Source of the DNA: Tenebrio molitor
Taxonomy: Eukaryota; Arthropoda; Insecta; Coleoptera; Tenebrionidae
DNA: 64,000 bases
NCBI RefSeq assembly: GCF_963966145.1
Contig: NC_091048.1
Coordinates: 1,054,001 to 1,118,000, forward strand
Direction: 5' to 3'
The notes beneath the pieces were generated by a model. That model saw only the letters and a program-made list of their open reading frames with translations. It was not told the origin of the DNA and ran no database searches. How positions within the stretch are numbered: position 1 is the stretch's first letter; each line of letters begins with the position of its first letter. A program made the translations under genes and the position numbers. Shown here one piece after another: positions 1 to 11,520 of this stretch.

Positions 1-98
1 GGGCAATTATACCTACGTCGTCATGGTGTTCAGATATACAACAAAAATACTGTCAGAAGTTTTGTGAAATTTGTTGCAAAAAGAAAGAAAAGAAAGAA

Positions 99-197
99 TG
101 GCTTTAATGCCGGATGAAGACTTTGAAGGCGATTTTCTTGAAGTGCAAGAAAATAACCACGGAATTACCAACGCTGCGAGTGCGGTTCTCTATTGAT
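99..197 (+). pseudogene. Possible C-terminal tail of a Harbinger-type transposase
   Basis: A 32-codon frame ending TGA, reading MPDEDFEGDFLEVQENN. Acidic tails of this kind close insect HARBI1-like nucleases as I remember them. The piece is short and the window edge cuts off the rest, so this is tentative. Confidence 0.3.
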
Positions 198-504
198 TCG
201 ATCCCAGGAGCGATATGAAAATGACTTTCGAAACGGATCAAAATGCATTATTAACGTATGTAATTGCAACAATTGAGAGTTACATTTGTTTGTGTTTGTA
301 ATAAACTTTTTTTAAAAATCATTAATTAGTTTTGATTATTTATCTTTTGATGAGCCTTGTAAAGTCTTTACAGGTCTCTTCTACGTGCCTGTTAAATATT
401 ACAGGGTTCTGCCTGTAATTACCCATTTACTTAGTTACCACAAATGCCTATAAACTGTCATTTACTTAGAAGGTGCAAATAAAATACTAGACCAGTACAA
501 GATT

Positions 505-858
505 TTATTCGGGATCGTATTGTAACAGGCGCATTCCTAATCTTATACGAGGGCGGAAAGTTAACCATTCCTTTTTATCTTTACTTCCCTCTCTTGGTCA
601 GTAATAGGCCACTTTCCGCCCTATTATAAGGTTTTTTCAGTGGCGTACTTATTGAAAGTCGAAAAACAGTAGAAATGAAACTGCATCAAATTAATTGTTT
701 ATTCGCTAAAAATGTAATGATTCCGAATAAAATAGTATACAAACCTCGGTGGGAATGTGTTTCATTCCTGTCTCGAGCATTAGTTCACTACGGCTTGGTA
801 AACTATCTTAGCTCTCGACAGAAATGAAACAGTTCCCACCTCGGTATGTAATCTACTA
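505..858 (+). repeat. Dispersed hairpin-ended repeat, copy 1 (empty site)
   Basis: Near-identical to 44090-44685 (GAGGGCGGAAAGTTAACCAT, GGTCAGTAATAGGCCACTTT). The right end is a palindrome with arms CCTCGGTGGGAATGTGTTTC and its inverse at 745-856. At 733-735 it has TA-GTATAC where the other copy carries a MITE. Confidence 0.8.
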
Positions 859-860
859 TT

Positions 861-1115
861 TTTTGTTCGACACAGAATTTGAGAATTTTCTTCTCTGTGA
901 ACGAATTTTGATAACTGTCATAACTTGTCAAAACGAAACGTCAAGATTTTAAGCGATTTGGGGCCTTCAAGGAGCTCGTCGAACAAAAAAACGTTGTATT
1001 CAACTCGTTCGTGTGTAAATTAGGCTCTTTTTGGCACTCGCGTTTTAAACTGGCCCACTCATGCCAAAAAAAAAAAAAACAATTTACACACCAACTCGTT
1101 AAATAAACTACTATT
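861..1115 (-). repeat. Short repeat family A, copy 1
   Basis: Inverse copy of 57138-57404 and 60111-60380. It shares GTGTCGAACA, GACGTTTCGTTTTGACAAGT and the internal hairpin around TTTGGGC...GCCCAAATTACACA. Open frames in the copies are incidental. Confidence 0.8.
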
Positions 1116-2341
1116 TTGAGATAACTGTCCATCAATAAAATTAAAGGCCTACATTAAAGTTAAAGCACCAGTTTTTTGGGTTGTGGAATGCTATAAAATA
1201 ACAATTAAAAAGAGTGGTTTTAAAAATTGAACAAAGAATAGATCAAACAATCGCATTTTGAATTACATACTTGAGAAAGGCTCTTCACTTTGATAAAGAT
1301 TGCAAATATAAAACAATACAATAATTTGGTTGTATTTTGTTAACAGTATTACGTATATATTTTTTGTAAACTGTATATTTATGTAAAGTTTGTATTTTCA
1401 GTGAATTTAAAAAAGATCTGTGTTTTCTTACGCAATAAGTTATTAGAGAAGCATAAACCCATTTGTGTTTGTAATTAAATAATGAACAAAAGAGTGGTAA
1501 TAATGAAGAGGAGGGTCTCAAGGTTGGATAATTTTGACATCGTTCGTATGATTAATTGAGAACATGTAATTATAAACATTTACCTGACATTCTAGTGTCT
1601 AGTTTTTACGTAGCCATTTAACACTACAACGACTATCTCGAAATTTCACATAGCGCTTTAATGAATATTAATTGTGGTTAATGGTCGTATTGTGTTTCTG
1701 AAAAACCGTTGAATATTTATTCGAGAATTTTTTTTTTCTTTTGTCAAGTCAAATAATTAGCAAATCGAATCTCGGTGTAAGTTAACAAGTCCTCGCGTGC
1801 CTATCAACGAGGTCAACACCGACAGACCCATCCGCCAAGGGTCAACATCAGCAAACCAGAACTCTCGGTACGTTAACACACTTTACAGTTTCCTGCAAAC
1901 CATTGCATTACAAGGAACCGCGACTTGGCAGTTTGCACATGGCGGTGTGAAATTGGAAAAGTCAATTATCGCAACGGACAAGCAAATAATGAAATGTTTG
2001 CCGTGTCAAAGGCTCGTCGATGTCGATACATAGTAGTCGTAATCGTCGAGTGGTTGCTTAATTTTTTTCACTTTTTTTGCAATCGGTTCGATCGGGAAGG
2101 TTAAATTGAATTAAAAGTGCGTATTGCACCTCCCGGCCGTGTAAGAAGTCGTGCCGTGCCGGTCTCTTTCGATGGAGGGGTCCATTCTTGGCAAGGACGT
2201 GACTACCGAATAAGGAACAATGCGTGATTTTTCAAAATGGTCAGGTAGATAAGAGTGAGAATTTTTCCACATCGGGAGGTGTTTTCATTTTATTAATGAA
2301 ATTAACGTCAGTGGCGTAGAAACTTTTAACAATAACAATAT
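1116..2341. other. No recognised feature
   Basis: AT-rich sequence. A 78-codon frame at 1797-2033 starts at GTG and has no recognisable domain, so I do not call it. Confidence 0.5.
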
Positions 2342-2568
2342 GTATACTTCGTCCAGCGAGAGATTGGGAGATTTTAAATTATATTAAATTAACCCAACAC
2401 TACAAAATGCACTAAAACACATTAAATTACAGCATAATTACAGGGCAAAAATGTTACTGCTTGAAGGATATATGTATTTAAAATTTTACGTGTGTTAGGT
2501 ACTACTTTCTCTACGTAGTATTTAGTGATTTTTATGTAAACCAATCTCTCGCTGGACAAACTATAGTA
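2342..2568. mobile_element. Short inverted-repeat element
   Basis: GTCCAGCGAGAGATTGG at 2351-2367 and its exact inverse at 2541-2557, each next to a TATA-like flank (TATAC / CTATAG). About 227 bp and AT-rich inside. Confidence 0.7.
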
Positions 2569-3093
2569 ATAATGGTGCATTTACGACTATTACTTTTTTA
2601 GTTTATTGCATTTTTACACGAATGTATTTTTTAGCTAAAGTTTAGTTTAGTTAAAGAAATTCATGAATTGGTGACAAATGAAATAACACAAGGTCAATAC
2701 GCATAATGTGTGAAGGTAATTCAAAATCTGACAATTAATAGATACGCAAATACAAATATTTTGGTAAAGTTAATAGTCAAAAGTCAAACTTATTTCACAC
2801 ATTTTATGGTGAACGCCGTTGAGTTTAAAGAAAGTAAAATTGAAATTCGGTTATGTTTTTGATGAAAATGCAGTTCACGTGGAGCAGATTTCCCGGAAAT
2901 AAAAATTAATGATAAGTGATTGAATTTTCGGGTTCAGTAACATCACCGACGAAAACGTGATGTCTGAAGATAACGAAGCAGTCAAAACATACATAGATAC
3001 ATCCTCTTCAAATTGCAAGTAAAAACAATCATTGTTATTCATCGATGAAATAGTGATGATGATAAATAATTACGTGAGATTAAATAATTATTT

Positions 3094-3211
3094 AAATACC
3101 GAGCGATCATTTAAAAAATAAATCGAGTTTGCTTTGGAGCCTATGCTATAGCATGGGTTGCCATAGGTAACACGCCGACTCGATTTATTTTTTAATTGAT
3201 CGCACCGTATT
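3094..3211. repeat. Palindrome, 34-bp arms
   Basis: GATCATTTAAAAAATAAATC and its near-exact inverse enclose a GC-richer loop of about 50 nt that is itself partly palindromic (CTATGCTATAGCATGG). Confidence 0.7.
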
Positions 3212-4053
3212 AGATATCAGACGAATGCAGAAGGTAAAAATCACAAACAAAATATGTACCCATGTAGGGGCTATGATGTGAGTGCGAGAGAGATAACTCT
3301 CGCAGAGAGTGACAGCACGCAAAAATACATAATAATAATGCTGAGACTAATCAAATTGTCAATCAATATAACACATCAAACTTGATACAGTGTCAGGATG
3401 TCGTAATTTGGTAATTGTCAGTAAATAAAATAATTGGGTGAACATTACGTTAACAATGGTGTCATGACGGCTTGTGTTGTGGATCGAGGTGATCGTGGTC
3501 TGCACATCTGAAAGTGTTGTGCGAGCACAACCAATACATATTTACAATAATAAATCACACACGTTGACAACGTCAACGTCAACTCTTAATAGCTTTGGTG
3601 ATTGTCAATTATTATTACATATTCATTGAGCTCTAGTGCTTTAGGTCAATTAATTATTAACTTAATTAATCAATTATTATTAACTTATTGAGCTCTCTCC
3701 GGGGTTATTAGGAGAAATGGGAAGGGTTCCTACAGAACCCTCTAGGACTCAGTCCTCATCTCAATAAACAACTGTAATCAAACGAGGCGCACTGATAACA
3801 CTCAGCAACCCTCAATCAATTGTGACCACCATCGCGACGGAGTTGTGCAATGAGTACGAGTACTCGCCCCGCCCGATAAACAAATGAGCAGCCCTGATAA
3901 CACTCAGCGACTCACTCGATCCGTCTACTGGCAGCTCCCCGGTCTCTGCAGTCCATGTGATCACAATCAATTTCACACCGCTAGCAGCTCCACGGTCTCT
4001 GCTAGCGTACAGTTGCCGGAAACGAAGTCTAATTAATTACAAATAGTTCTTTA
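3212..4053. other. Stretch with short direct repeats
   Basis: GATAACACTCAGC occurs at about 3794 and 3896, and GCAGCTCC(C)CGGTCTCTGC at about 3932 and 3984. GTCAATTAATTATTAACTTA-type repeats lie at 3645-3690. Nothing coding was seen. Confidence 0.5.
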
Positions 4054-4175
4054 CATTACGAATGCGGTAGGCTACATTTACAGCGCGAGGTTTTTAGATT
4101 GAAACACGACCGCGCAGCGGGAGTGTTTTAACAAAAACCGAGCGATGTAAAATGTAGCCTACCGCATTAGTAATG
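4054..4175. repeat. Palindrome with nested inner arms
   Basis: Outer arms CATTACGAATGCGGTAGGCT and inverse; inner arms CGCGAGGTTTTT / AAAAACCGAGCG; innermost AAACAC / GTGTTT around GACCGCGCAGCGGGA. Folds nearly end to end. Confidence 0.7.
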
Positions 4176-5052
4176 TATTAATATTTTTTAAATGGCAGAA
4201 ATGTATCTATTTTACCACAAGATGGCGCCATCAGACTTTAGTCGAAAACAATTAAATTATGTTCATTTTCGAAAACTGAACGGATCAATGGTAGCGGTAT
4301 CTTGTTTTAGTATAAATGAACTTTATTTATAATAAGCTAATATTTTTTTTGGAGGTCCCAGAAAGCTTAAAATTTTCGCGTTAGTTTACGCACTCTGTGC
4401 GGTAAAATAACAGATAGTTTGGTTAGTGTGTAAAAAACAGGATACCGTAGCTGTTCAAAATGTGTAAACATGACATTTAGAGTTGAGGAGGCCAAAAACA
4501 GTATTTTCCTTATTAATACTTCAATAAAAATACATACCTTCTGTTTGGTTTGGTCAAGAATATGATGATTAATGAATGTAGTCTTATTCGGTTGTTTATA
4601 TGGAAATTCAACTTTCTAAGTGTTTATTAATTAAGAATTATTATACATATTTAAGTGCATTTAAAACATTTTTTTTATTTTATCAGGTCAAAAATACATT
4701 AATGACAACATTAACTTCCACGCTTATAAATTAAAAAAAATTAAATGAAATAATACCTAAAGTTGCGGCAAATCAAATCGAAAATGTTATTAAGAATCAG
4801 CGAAAATATTGTGGCAAACATGATTAATTAAAGAATTATATTTAAAATAACGTTATTTCTTACATCATCGTATGTAACGGATGTTCAAATGAAAAATTCA
4901 TCAAGTTGGCTATGACTTTTTGATGAAAGAAGATACAGCGAAAACGGGATGATGCCTTCTTTGACAGATGTCAGTTGTGTTTTGTTAGTGTAACGTCTTT
5001 TTTTTTTAGTAGAGTTTCGTTTTCTGTTGAATATTTAATTTCAATTTAATTA

Positions 5053-5244
5053 ATGCACCAAACAATCCGACAATTGAGTCACTCTCTTGGAACAACGCAC
5101 ACAATGTTACACAAGAATTTCCATCTTTATCCCTACCGTGTCACACCAGTGCAGGAATTGAAGCCAGCAGATTATCCAAGAAGATTACATCTTTGCAATT
5201 GGCTTGTCGACAACGTAGGCAATAATGTCTTGGTGTGCATTTAA
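5053..5244 (+). pseudogene. Transposase fragment (second helix-turn-helix of a DUF4817/DDE-type transposase)
   Basis: 63 codons reading TIRQLSHSLGTTHTMLHKNF, then LYPYRVTPVQEL and DYPRRLHLCNWL. This matches the S-x-RxLSxxLGVSxTTVxRIL...LYPYxxQxVQEL...DYxRRxxFCxWL region of insect DDE transposases that also carry a DUF4817 domain. The frame ends before any catalytic Asp. No terminal inverted repeats were identified around it. Together with the fragment at 24510-24710 it shows that the same family has visited this locus twice. Confidence 0.6.
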
Positions 5245-7778
5245 TGCTTTCAACATAAAAAACACATGTAACCTAAAACTTTACAGATTGCACATCGCTG
5301 CGCCTTTTGTCAAATTAAGAGGTTTTGTATTCAATGTTACCAAACATGTAGCCAGAGACAATTATAAACTTTTTTGATAATCTGGGACTCACATTACATA
5401 ATATAAAATAAATTTTGTCAAAAAAATGTCACTTCTTAACGTGATCCTAACCTAACTTTTGTCATTGATCTTCTAAGACAGACCTACTTCACAATGTTGG
5501 GAAAAATTCAAAGGCTACTTGATGAACTTTTCAATTGAACGCTCGATATACATATGGCTTTTTTTTGTTATTCAAATGCAAATATAATTAATCCTGTCAG
5601 AAAAAGAATAATGCACATTTTTTTAATAATGATAATTGTGTCTCAATAATAGTAGTACAGTATCTTTTATAATCTTTTTATAAATTTAGAACTTTCATAA
5701 ATGTTTCAAGCAGCGTTTTATTGGGAATTAATCTATTCCATTAAAAAATAATTTTTAGTTATTTGCGTTTATGATAATTTTCTATTTTCACCAGTTGGAA
5801 AAGTATCTTGATTCGAAACTTTTATTTTTACGAAAGTCTCAATTAATACCTACCATCGTAACCAGCAAATAAAATGCAGGAAGGTTTTCTTGTATACACG
5901 GTTGCATTTCTTTCAAGTTACTAGAGCATGCACTTTATGTTCGCGACAGAATGTTCCACGTGCTCGATGAAGTGAAAAGACCGATTTACCAAACGCTACT
6001 GTTTTCAAATAAATTAACATAAATCCAACTGGTTCCATTTTCACTAAAATGGAACCCATCATTAGCGTCGCGGTCGACTCGGCGACCCTGGCCGTGGACG
6101 ATTTAACCGGTGCAGCAGTATTTTGTTCTTCTCGAAGGTCCCAACTCACCTGTTCTTCCTCGATTTCTTCAAGACGACTCGTTCTGTTCTTTCACCTCTA
6201 ACACCGTACGAATCTGCGAAGATGATCGTTACGCAATTGAACAGCAGTCGGTTCCGACCAAATATAACACCGTCTGCGGCGCACTCGCACTGCAACAACA
6301 ATCAATCCAGAAACATTGTTAAAAACGTTTTACTTTCTCCGGCGGTCGAGCGCACCGAATAAAAATCGCTCCACGTTAACTGGCTTCGTTACTTTCTAAT
6401 CCCCATCCGCGTTACATAATTTACCGATCGGATCGGTACACCTGGGATTTGTATTTTTCTCGGTGAAGATGCGCGGCATCGTGCCGTAATTGCAGGAAGT
6501 CGGACGTCGGGGTTGGCGAAGCACGGCCGGTGCGTCCTCCTCGTCGAGGAACTCGACGGATGGAAGAAACGCGTCGGAGAAAGCGGAGAACGTGCGGCGG
6601 AACCGGAGGATTTTGCCCGGAAGCCGTCACGAGTTTCTTGTTCTAACGGTCGGGATGGTGATCGTGACCCTGGGAAGGCGCCGCCACACGGCGATGGTTG
6701 TTTGCAAACAAACCAGCCCGATGGTGAAGGGACGGAGTGGGATTCCTGTACGTGCAGGATTTTATTTTGTTTGATTTTTAAGTCGTAAAGTCAGATGTGG
6801 TGGCATACATATTTTGGATGAAAGTGAATTTTATTGTGAAGGCTCTTAAAAAAAGAATTCGACTTGGGAAGTTGTTCTGTTGCTCAATAATAATTATTTA
6901 CGTTGTTTATTTAACAGTGTAAATTGTTAAAAAATCGTCAAGCATGCGTTAAAATGATTTATTTATGTAATAATTTACGGTGGTAATTCGTACGTACTAA
7001 ATTTATTGTATAAAACTTGTGACGAAAAACTAATGGCAAAATCAGCATCAAAATTAGCAGTATAAAATAATAATTAAAAACAGTAAAAATTTTCATCAGA
7101 TGATGTTGAATATTTAAAGATGTAAATTTTTCAAAAATATCTTAAAATTTATCGTTGAAGATGTGAAATTTTAAATTCCAAGCAAAATTCACCAGATGCT
7201 AAATAATTAAATGATGATTCACAAACAGACTCGTGATTTTTGCAGATATTTAACAAATTTTCATTACAACGGGACTAAGAAGTTCTTCACATTAGTTGTT
7301 AGTCATTAGTGTTTTTTTTTTTAAATTCATGTTCGTGTGGTAGTTCTTTATGATTTTTGAAAGTACATACGTACTCGTATTTGCCCCCAGGTTGTCTTGT
7401 GCGATCAGTAGCTAGGAAACTTTCGTTGCCAATTCCAAGATTTTTCTAACGAATTTTTGTTTACATCTTTTAGTCCTTTCTTTAAAATCAATTTAAATAA
7501 ATATTGATAACATAATTACATAACATTTTTGATTTACAATGTAAAAGTTTCCGATAATAATGCGGAATCTGGAAGTGCCCCGAATGCTTGCAGCGTTTCC
7601 ACGTTGAATAGCAAGGGAAATCCTCTCGAAAAGGAATTTCTTTGATTTTGAATCGCCTGATTCCGCAATAAGTCGGTTTCCGATGATATTAATGAAATCG
7701 ATGGCTTCTTTGCACCAAGGGCCTAAAGTTTCAAAGGCTAAACCTTTAAATATGTAATTTGACGAAATAATTGAACTA
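5245..7778. other. Gene-free stretch with a GC-rich island at about 6.0-6.8 kb
   Basis: AT-rich apart from 6030-6770, which is CpG-rich and opens several overlapping frames on both strands with no recognisable domain. Possibly regulatory DNA or an exon I cannot identify. The remainder shows nothing. Confidence 0.4.
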
Positions 7779-8167
7779 TACAGGGTGTTTGAAAATTGCT
7801 AGTACAAAAAAAAACTGCGGCATCTAGAAGCCCTAAGAAATCCAAAAAACCAATTTTTAATTTTTTTAAACAAAAGGGATAAAGTAACCCTATCCCAGCA
7901 TATTTTACGCCTCAGGCGGGGCAGTATTTTTTAAACCTTGGTAACCAAGCGTGATAATGAAGGGCTATACAACAATATGAAAAATAAATATTTTTTTGCA
8001 AGATTTTGGCAACTAACAATGGTACTAACAATTTTAACCAAATTTTTAGTAATTTTTATCTCGAAAACTAGAGGACTTTTATTAAAAAATTTTTTTGCCG
8101 ATGACTTTAACTCACCATTACCAATTACCAGTATTTTTTTGTACTAGCAATTTTCAAACACCCTGTA
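7779..8167. mobile_element. MITE, TA-flanked, CAGGGTGTTTGAAAATTGCT ends
   Basis: Body 7781-8165 (385 bp) with terminal inverted repeats of about 28 bp (through GCTAGTACAAA). AT-rich and non-coding. Confidence 0.85.
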
Positions 8168-8337
8168 TTTTCTATGTTTGCGTTTGCAAGCCATTTCAGC
8201 AAAGCCTGAAACTTCAGAAGTTTTCAAAACGTAACTATCTGCAAGTGTATCTACAATAGTCCTTTCTTTTGGTTCCTTAATAAATTGCTCTCGCATTTTA
8301 ACGATGTTTTTGCAACAGGGCGCTTAAGATTTGGATA

Positions 8338-8807
8338 TACAGGGTGTTATTGAAAGTTATACAGATATTTTAACCACGAGCTACTGGCTTCATGTAAAAC
8401 TCGGAAAAAATATTTAAAAAATTCAATGTCAATAAATAAAATGACACTTATTTTTTGAGCTACAATTTTTTAAAATTGCTTTTAGCCTTCTACGTTGTCA
8501 AACAACTTCGTAGGTAAAATTTCGGCACATTTTAAAAATACACCTTGTATACCATATTTTATAAAACGTTTCCTTGTTTGAAAGCATATTTCCTATAGGT
8601 TACTTCGCATTGGCGTACATTTTATAAAACATGATATACAGGGTGTATTTTTAAAATGTGCCGAAATTTTACCTACGAGGTTGTTTGACAACGTAGAAGA
8701 CTAAAAGCAATTTAAAAAAATTGTAGCAGAATTTTTTAGATATTTTTTCCGAGTTCTACAGTAGCTCGTGGTTAAAATATCTGTACAACTTTCAATAACA
8801 CCCTGTA
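8338..8807. mobile_element. Palindromic MITE, TA-flanked, CAGGGTGTTATTGAAAGTT ends
   Basis: Body 8340-8805. Outer arms (to AGCTACTGGCTTCAT) and inner arms (GACAACGTAGAAG and ATACAGGGTGTATTTTTAAA with inverses) make it foldable over most of its length. A relative lies at 61433-61783. The inner CAGGGTGT-type ends suggest a nested or duplicated older element. Confidence 0.82.
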
Positions 8808-11250
8808 TGCGTCTTCATTCTTCATTTTATAAAGTGTTCGACAGTGCTTTTCCTGTTGCAGTACCGCAATGTCTAATTTAAAAAAATAATGTTCTCTCAG
8901 ATAATAATTAAAATTAAATATCTTTTGAACTGTTAAATACAATCAGTTACCACTTATCACAGTGACAGATAAGTAATTTGCATCACAATGGTTTTTTGAT
9001 TTTTGAACAGCGTTTACATAGTTTCTAGTAATTAATTACGTAAGAAATATGTATTTTATACAAGGTGATTCTGAAATAAGTTTGGAAAAAAAACCGGTAA
9101 TTGGTTATTATGAGAAGAAGTCATAGACAAAAAATTTTTCTTATCACAGTTTTTTCGTTTTCGAGATATAAATGATTGAAAACTTGGTCAAGATTGCTAC
9201 CTATAATTGTGTCAAAAATAAATTTTTCCAACATCGCTTATGAAAATGATACTTTCATCACTCAATTTAGTGAGGAAAATAGACTTTTGCATCACTAGTG
9301 AGGAAAATGGAGAAAGTAAACTCACTAGTGAGGAAAATTTATTTAACAATCTACTACCTACTTATTAATATAAAAATTTAAAACACTGTTATTTGCATTA
9401 ATTAAAACTCCAGATCCGGAAGACTCAAAAAATAGGAGAGTAAAATAATTATAAAAAAATTTAAAATTGAGACTCATTTTCATAAGCGACGTTGGAGAAA
9501 ATAGTATACACAATTCGTGATCAAAGTGCGGCGATTTTTCAACTCGCAATACTACCCTCACTCGCTGGCGCCTCGTCCGGAAACAGCAACGATTCGTCCA
9601 CAAAAACAATGTTTTAGGTACTTGTAACAAAAATAAATATTTTCTGAAGCTTTTTTAGGAATTTACAATTTTTGAATTTCATAAAATTTAAATTTTAACT
9701 CTTAGCTATGAAGACGGGAACTTGCACTTCCTTTCTTTTACCACAACGATAATTGAAAGAAAAGTTTTCAAAAGTTTCCGGTCCAATTTTGTTTTAATTT
9801 ATCTTATTAGTTTCTTAATTAACATTTGAGTTGTCGTCTTATAGAAAATCTTCTTGGTCGATCCTTTTGTTCAAGGGATAATAAAATAACTTCGAGAATA
9901 TCACAGTCCCAGTTTAACATGCGGCCAAGAACCGAATATTGATAACATTACTATACTAGTACCTAATAATAAAAAACAATTACGAAAAGACGCTTAAAAT
10001 TTTAGATCTTGTCTGAATTTTAGCTCTAAAAATATTTTTTTCGGCAATCTTTAAATAGAGACTATTCAAGCAAACGCAATTTTCTTTTTGTTACTTGACA
10101 CAATAATTTTCGTACTTTAACAATCCGTAACGTAGTCATACGCCACCTGTGATTCGTCATGGAAACCTGCTTGGCCATCGGTGAAGTATTCTGTTTTTCG
10201 CAGAGTAAAATAAAAAGCCTTTGTGCTTTTTAAAGATTTTATTTATAATAACAACACATGTATATTAACATAGATATTTGGTGTGAACAAATAATTATTT
10301 AATGATGAGAATGGCTATACTCATTCGTTTTATTTACACATTACACAACAATTCGGTAAACAGCACAGTAAAAAACATTTTGTCCCTTAATTGTGTTTTT
10401 TTGGAATTTAATAATAATAATCATAATAATGATAATATCAACGAAAATATGTCTGAACACTGCGTGAATGAGTTATGATCACGACTGGGAGGGCGGGGGC
10501 ACGGGGAGAGTAAAAAACTCTCGTCTCGCGAGTTTTTTACTGCGTATTGCACATTATATCATAGTTTTACAAATAACACTAGAGCCTAAATATAAACAAT
10601 ACATAACGTATAATCACAGATTATCTAAAAAAATGAGTATAATAATAATGACGATGTTTATGTACTTAACGCTACAAATATTAAAGCGATTTATTAAAAT
10701 ATAGATTTCTACTAATGAGATAAAGTCTATTTAAGGTTTGTACAATGGTAACAACTGAGGAGAGATAGTGTTGACGAAAACAATGCCCGAACTAGACTAG
10801 AAAACAAAATGAGTAGACGTTTTTACAGTGATAGTATCGTATTTGTATTTTATACCAATATGTACAGTTGTTCAAAATGTACACCGTATGCAGTTAGTAC
10901 TGGATCATCTTCTATACAAATGAGCCCTATTTACATTAGATCACAATTTATAATTACGTACAAATGACTCCTTAGCCTAGTGGACCGGGCAAATCAAATC
11001 GAAGTCTCGAAATAAGACAAAGACCGCAACAAAACACCCCGACGGAAACCGTCCCAACTTTGATTTCTTCAGACGTGACGAGATCTTTTTCGATTCAAGG
11101 AATCAGAGTCGAATCGAGTTTTTTCCCTTTCTCTCGTCTGACTTGCCCGGCTCGTGGATAATGAATAACGCTCGACACCGGAGCTTTCCGGGGCCGGATT
11201 TATTTCTATTTTTTTTTTTTTCATTTAAATTTTGACACGCACAGACACAC
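8808..11250. other. 3' flank or 3' UTR of the MYT1-like gene
   Basis: Includes an inverted repeat (9237-9250 with 9478-9500, CCAACATCGCTTATGAAAAT) enclosing three ACTAGTGAGGAAAAT-like repeats. There is also a tight hairpin at 10509-10541 (AGTAAAAAACTC and inverse around TCGTCTCGC). The part nearest 11250 is probably transcribed as 3' UTR. No other gene was seen. Confidence 0.5.
11199..11204 (-). terminator. Possible proximal poly(A) signal of the MYT1-like gene
   Basis: AATAAA on the minus strand about 47 nt past the stop codon. It is a very close site, and transcription factors of this kind often have long 3' UTRs. Other AATAAA-like hexamers occur further down in this AT-rich flank, so it may not be the main site. 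Confidence 0.25.
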
Positions 11251-11520
11251 TTATATCGGCGTCGGTAGCACCGTAAAGTCCTGCAATGCACACTTGACCG
11301 TCTCGTACAGGGGTCTATTCTCGTCACTACAATATCCTTCCGGTGTGCAGAGCGTTTGTAATTTGCTCAAGTACGAATCGAAATTTTCCTGTCCGATTTT
11401 TTCCGGCGCCGGACCGCCACCGGGCAGCCGGACGTGTTCCAGTAACGTGATCACGTTGTTCCTCAAGCTTTCGTAGTATTCGTTCAGGTTGTTGGTGCGC
11501 TGGGTGAGCGCTTGAGTTTC
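11251..11520 (-). CDS. MYT1-like: MYT1-like exon 14: C-terminal helical domain and stop
   Basis: Last coding exon, 270 nt, acceptor ATTTCCCACCAG, stop TAA at 11253-11251. It encodes the conserved family C-terminus with NEYYESLRNNVITLLEHVRL and ENFDSYLSKLQTLCT. The match to vertebrate MYT1 C-termini fixes both the strand and the end of the gene. Confidence 0.92.
   Translation of the reverse strand, partial: ETQALTQRTNNLNEYYESLRNNVITLLEHVRLPGGGPAPEKIGQENFDSYLSKLQTLCTPEGYCSDENRPLYETVKCALQDFTVLPTPI

Noticed and set aside
6110..6788. Overlapping frames of 70-94 codons
   Set aside because: Several frames compete over the same GC-rich DNA and none shows a known motif or convincing splice sites.
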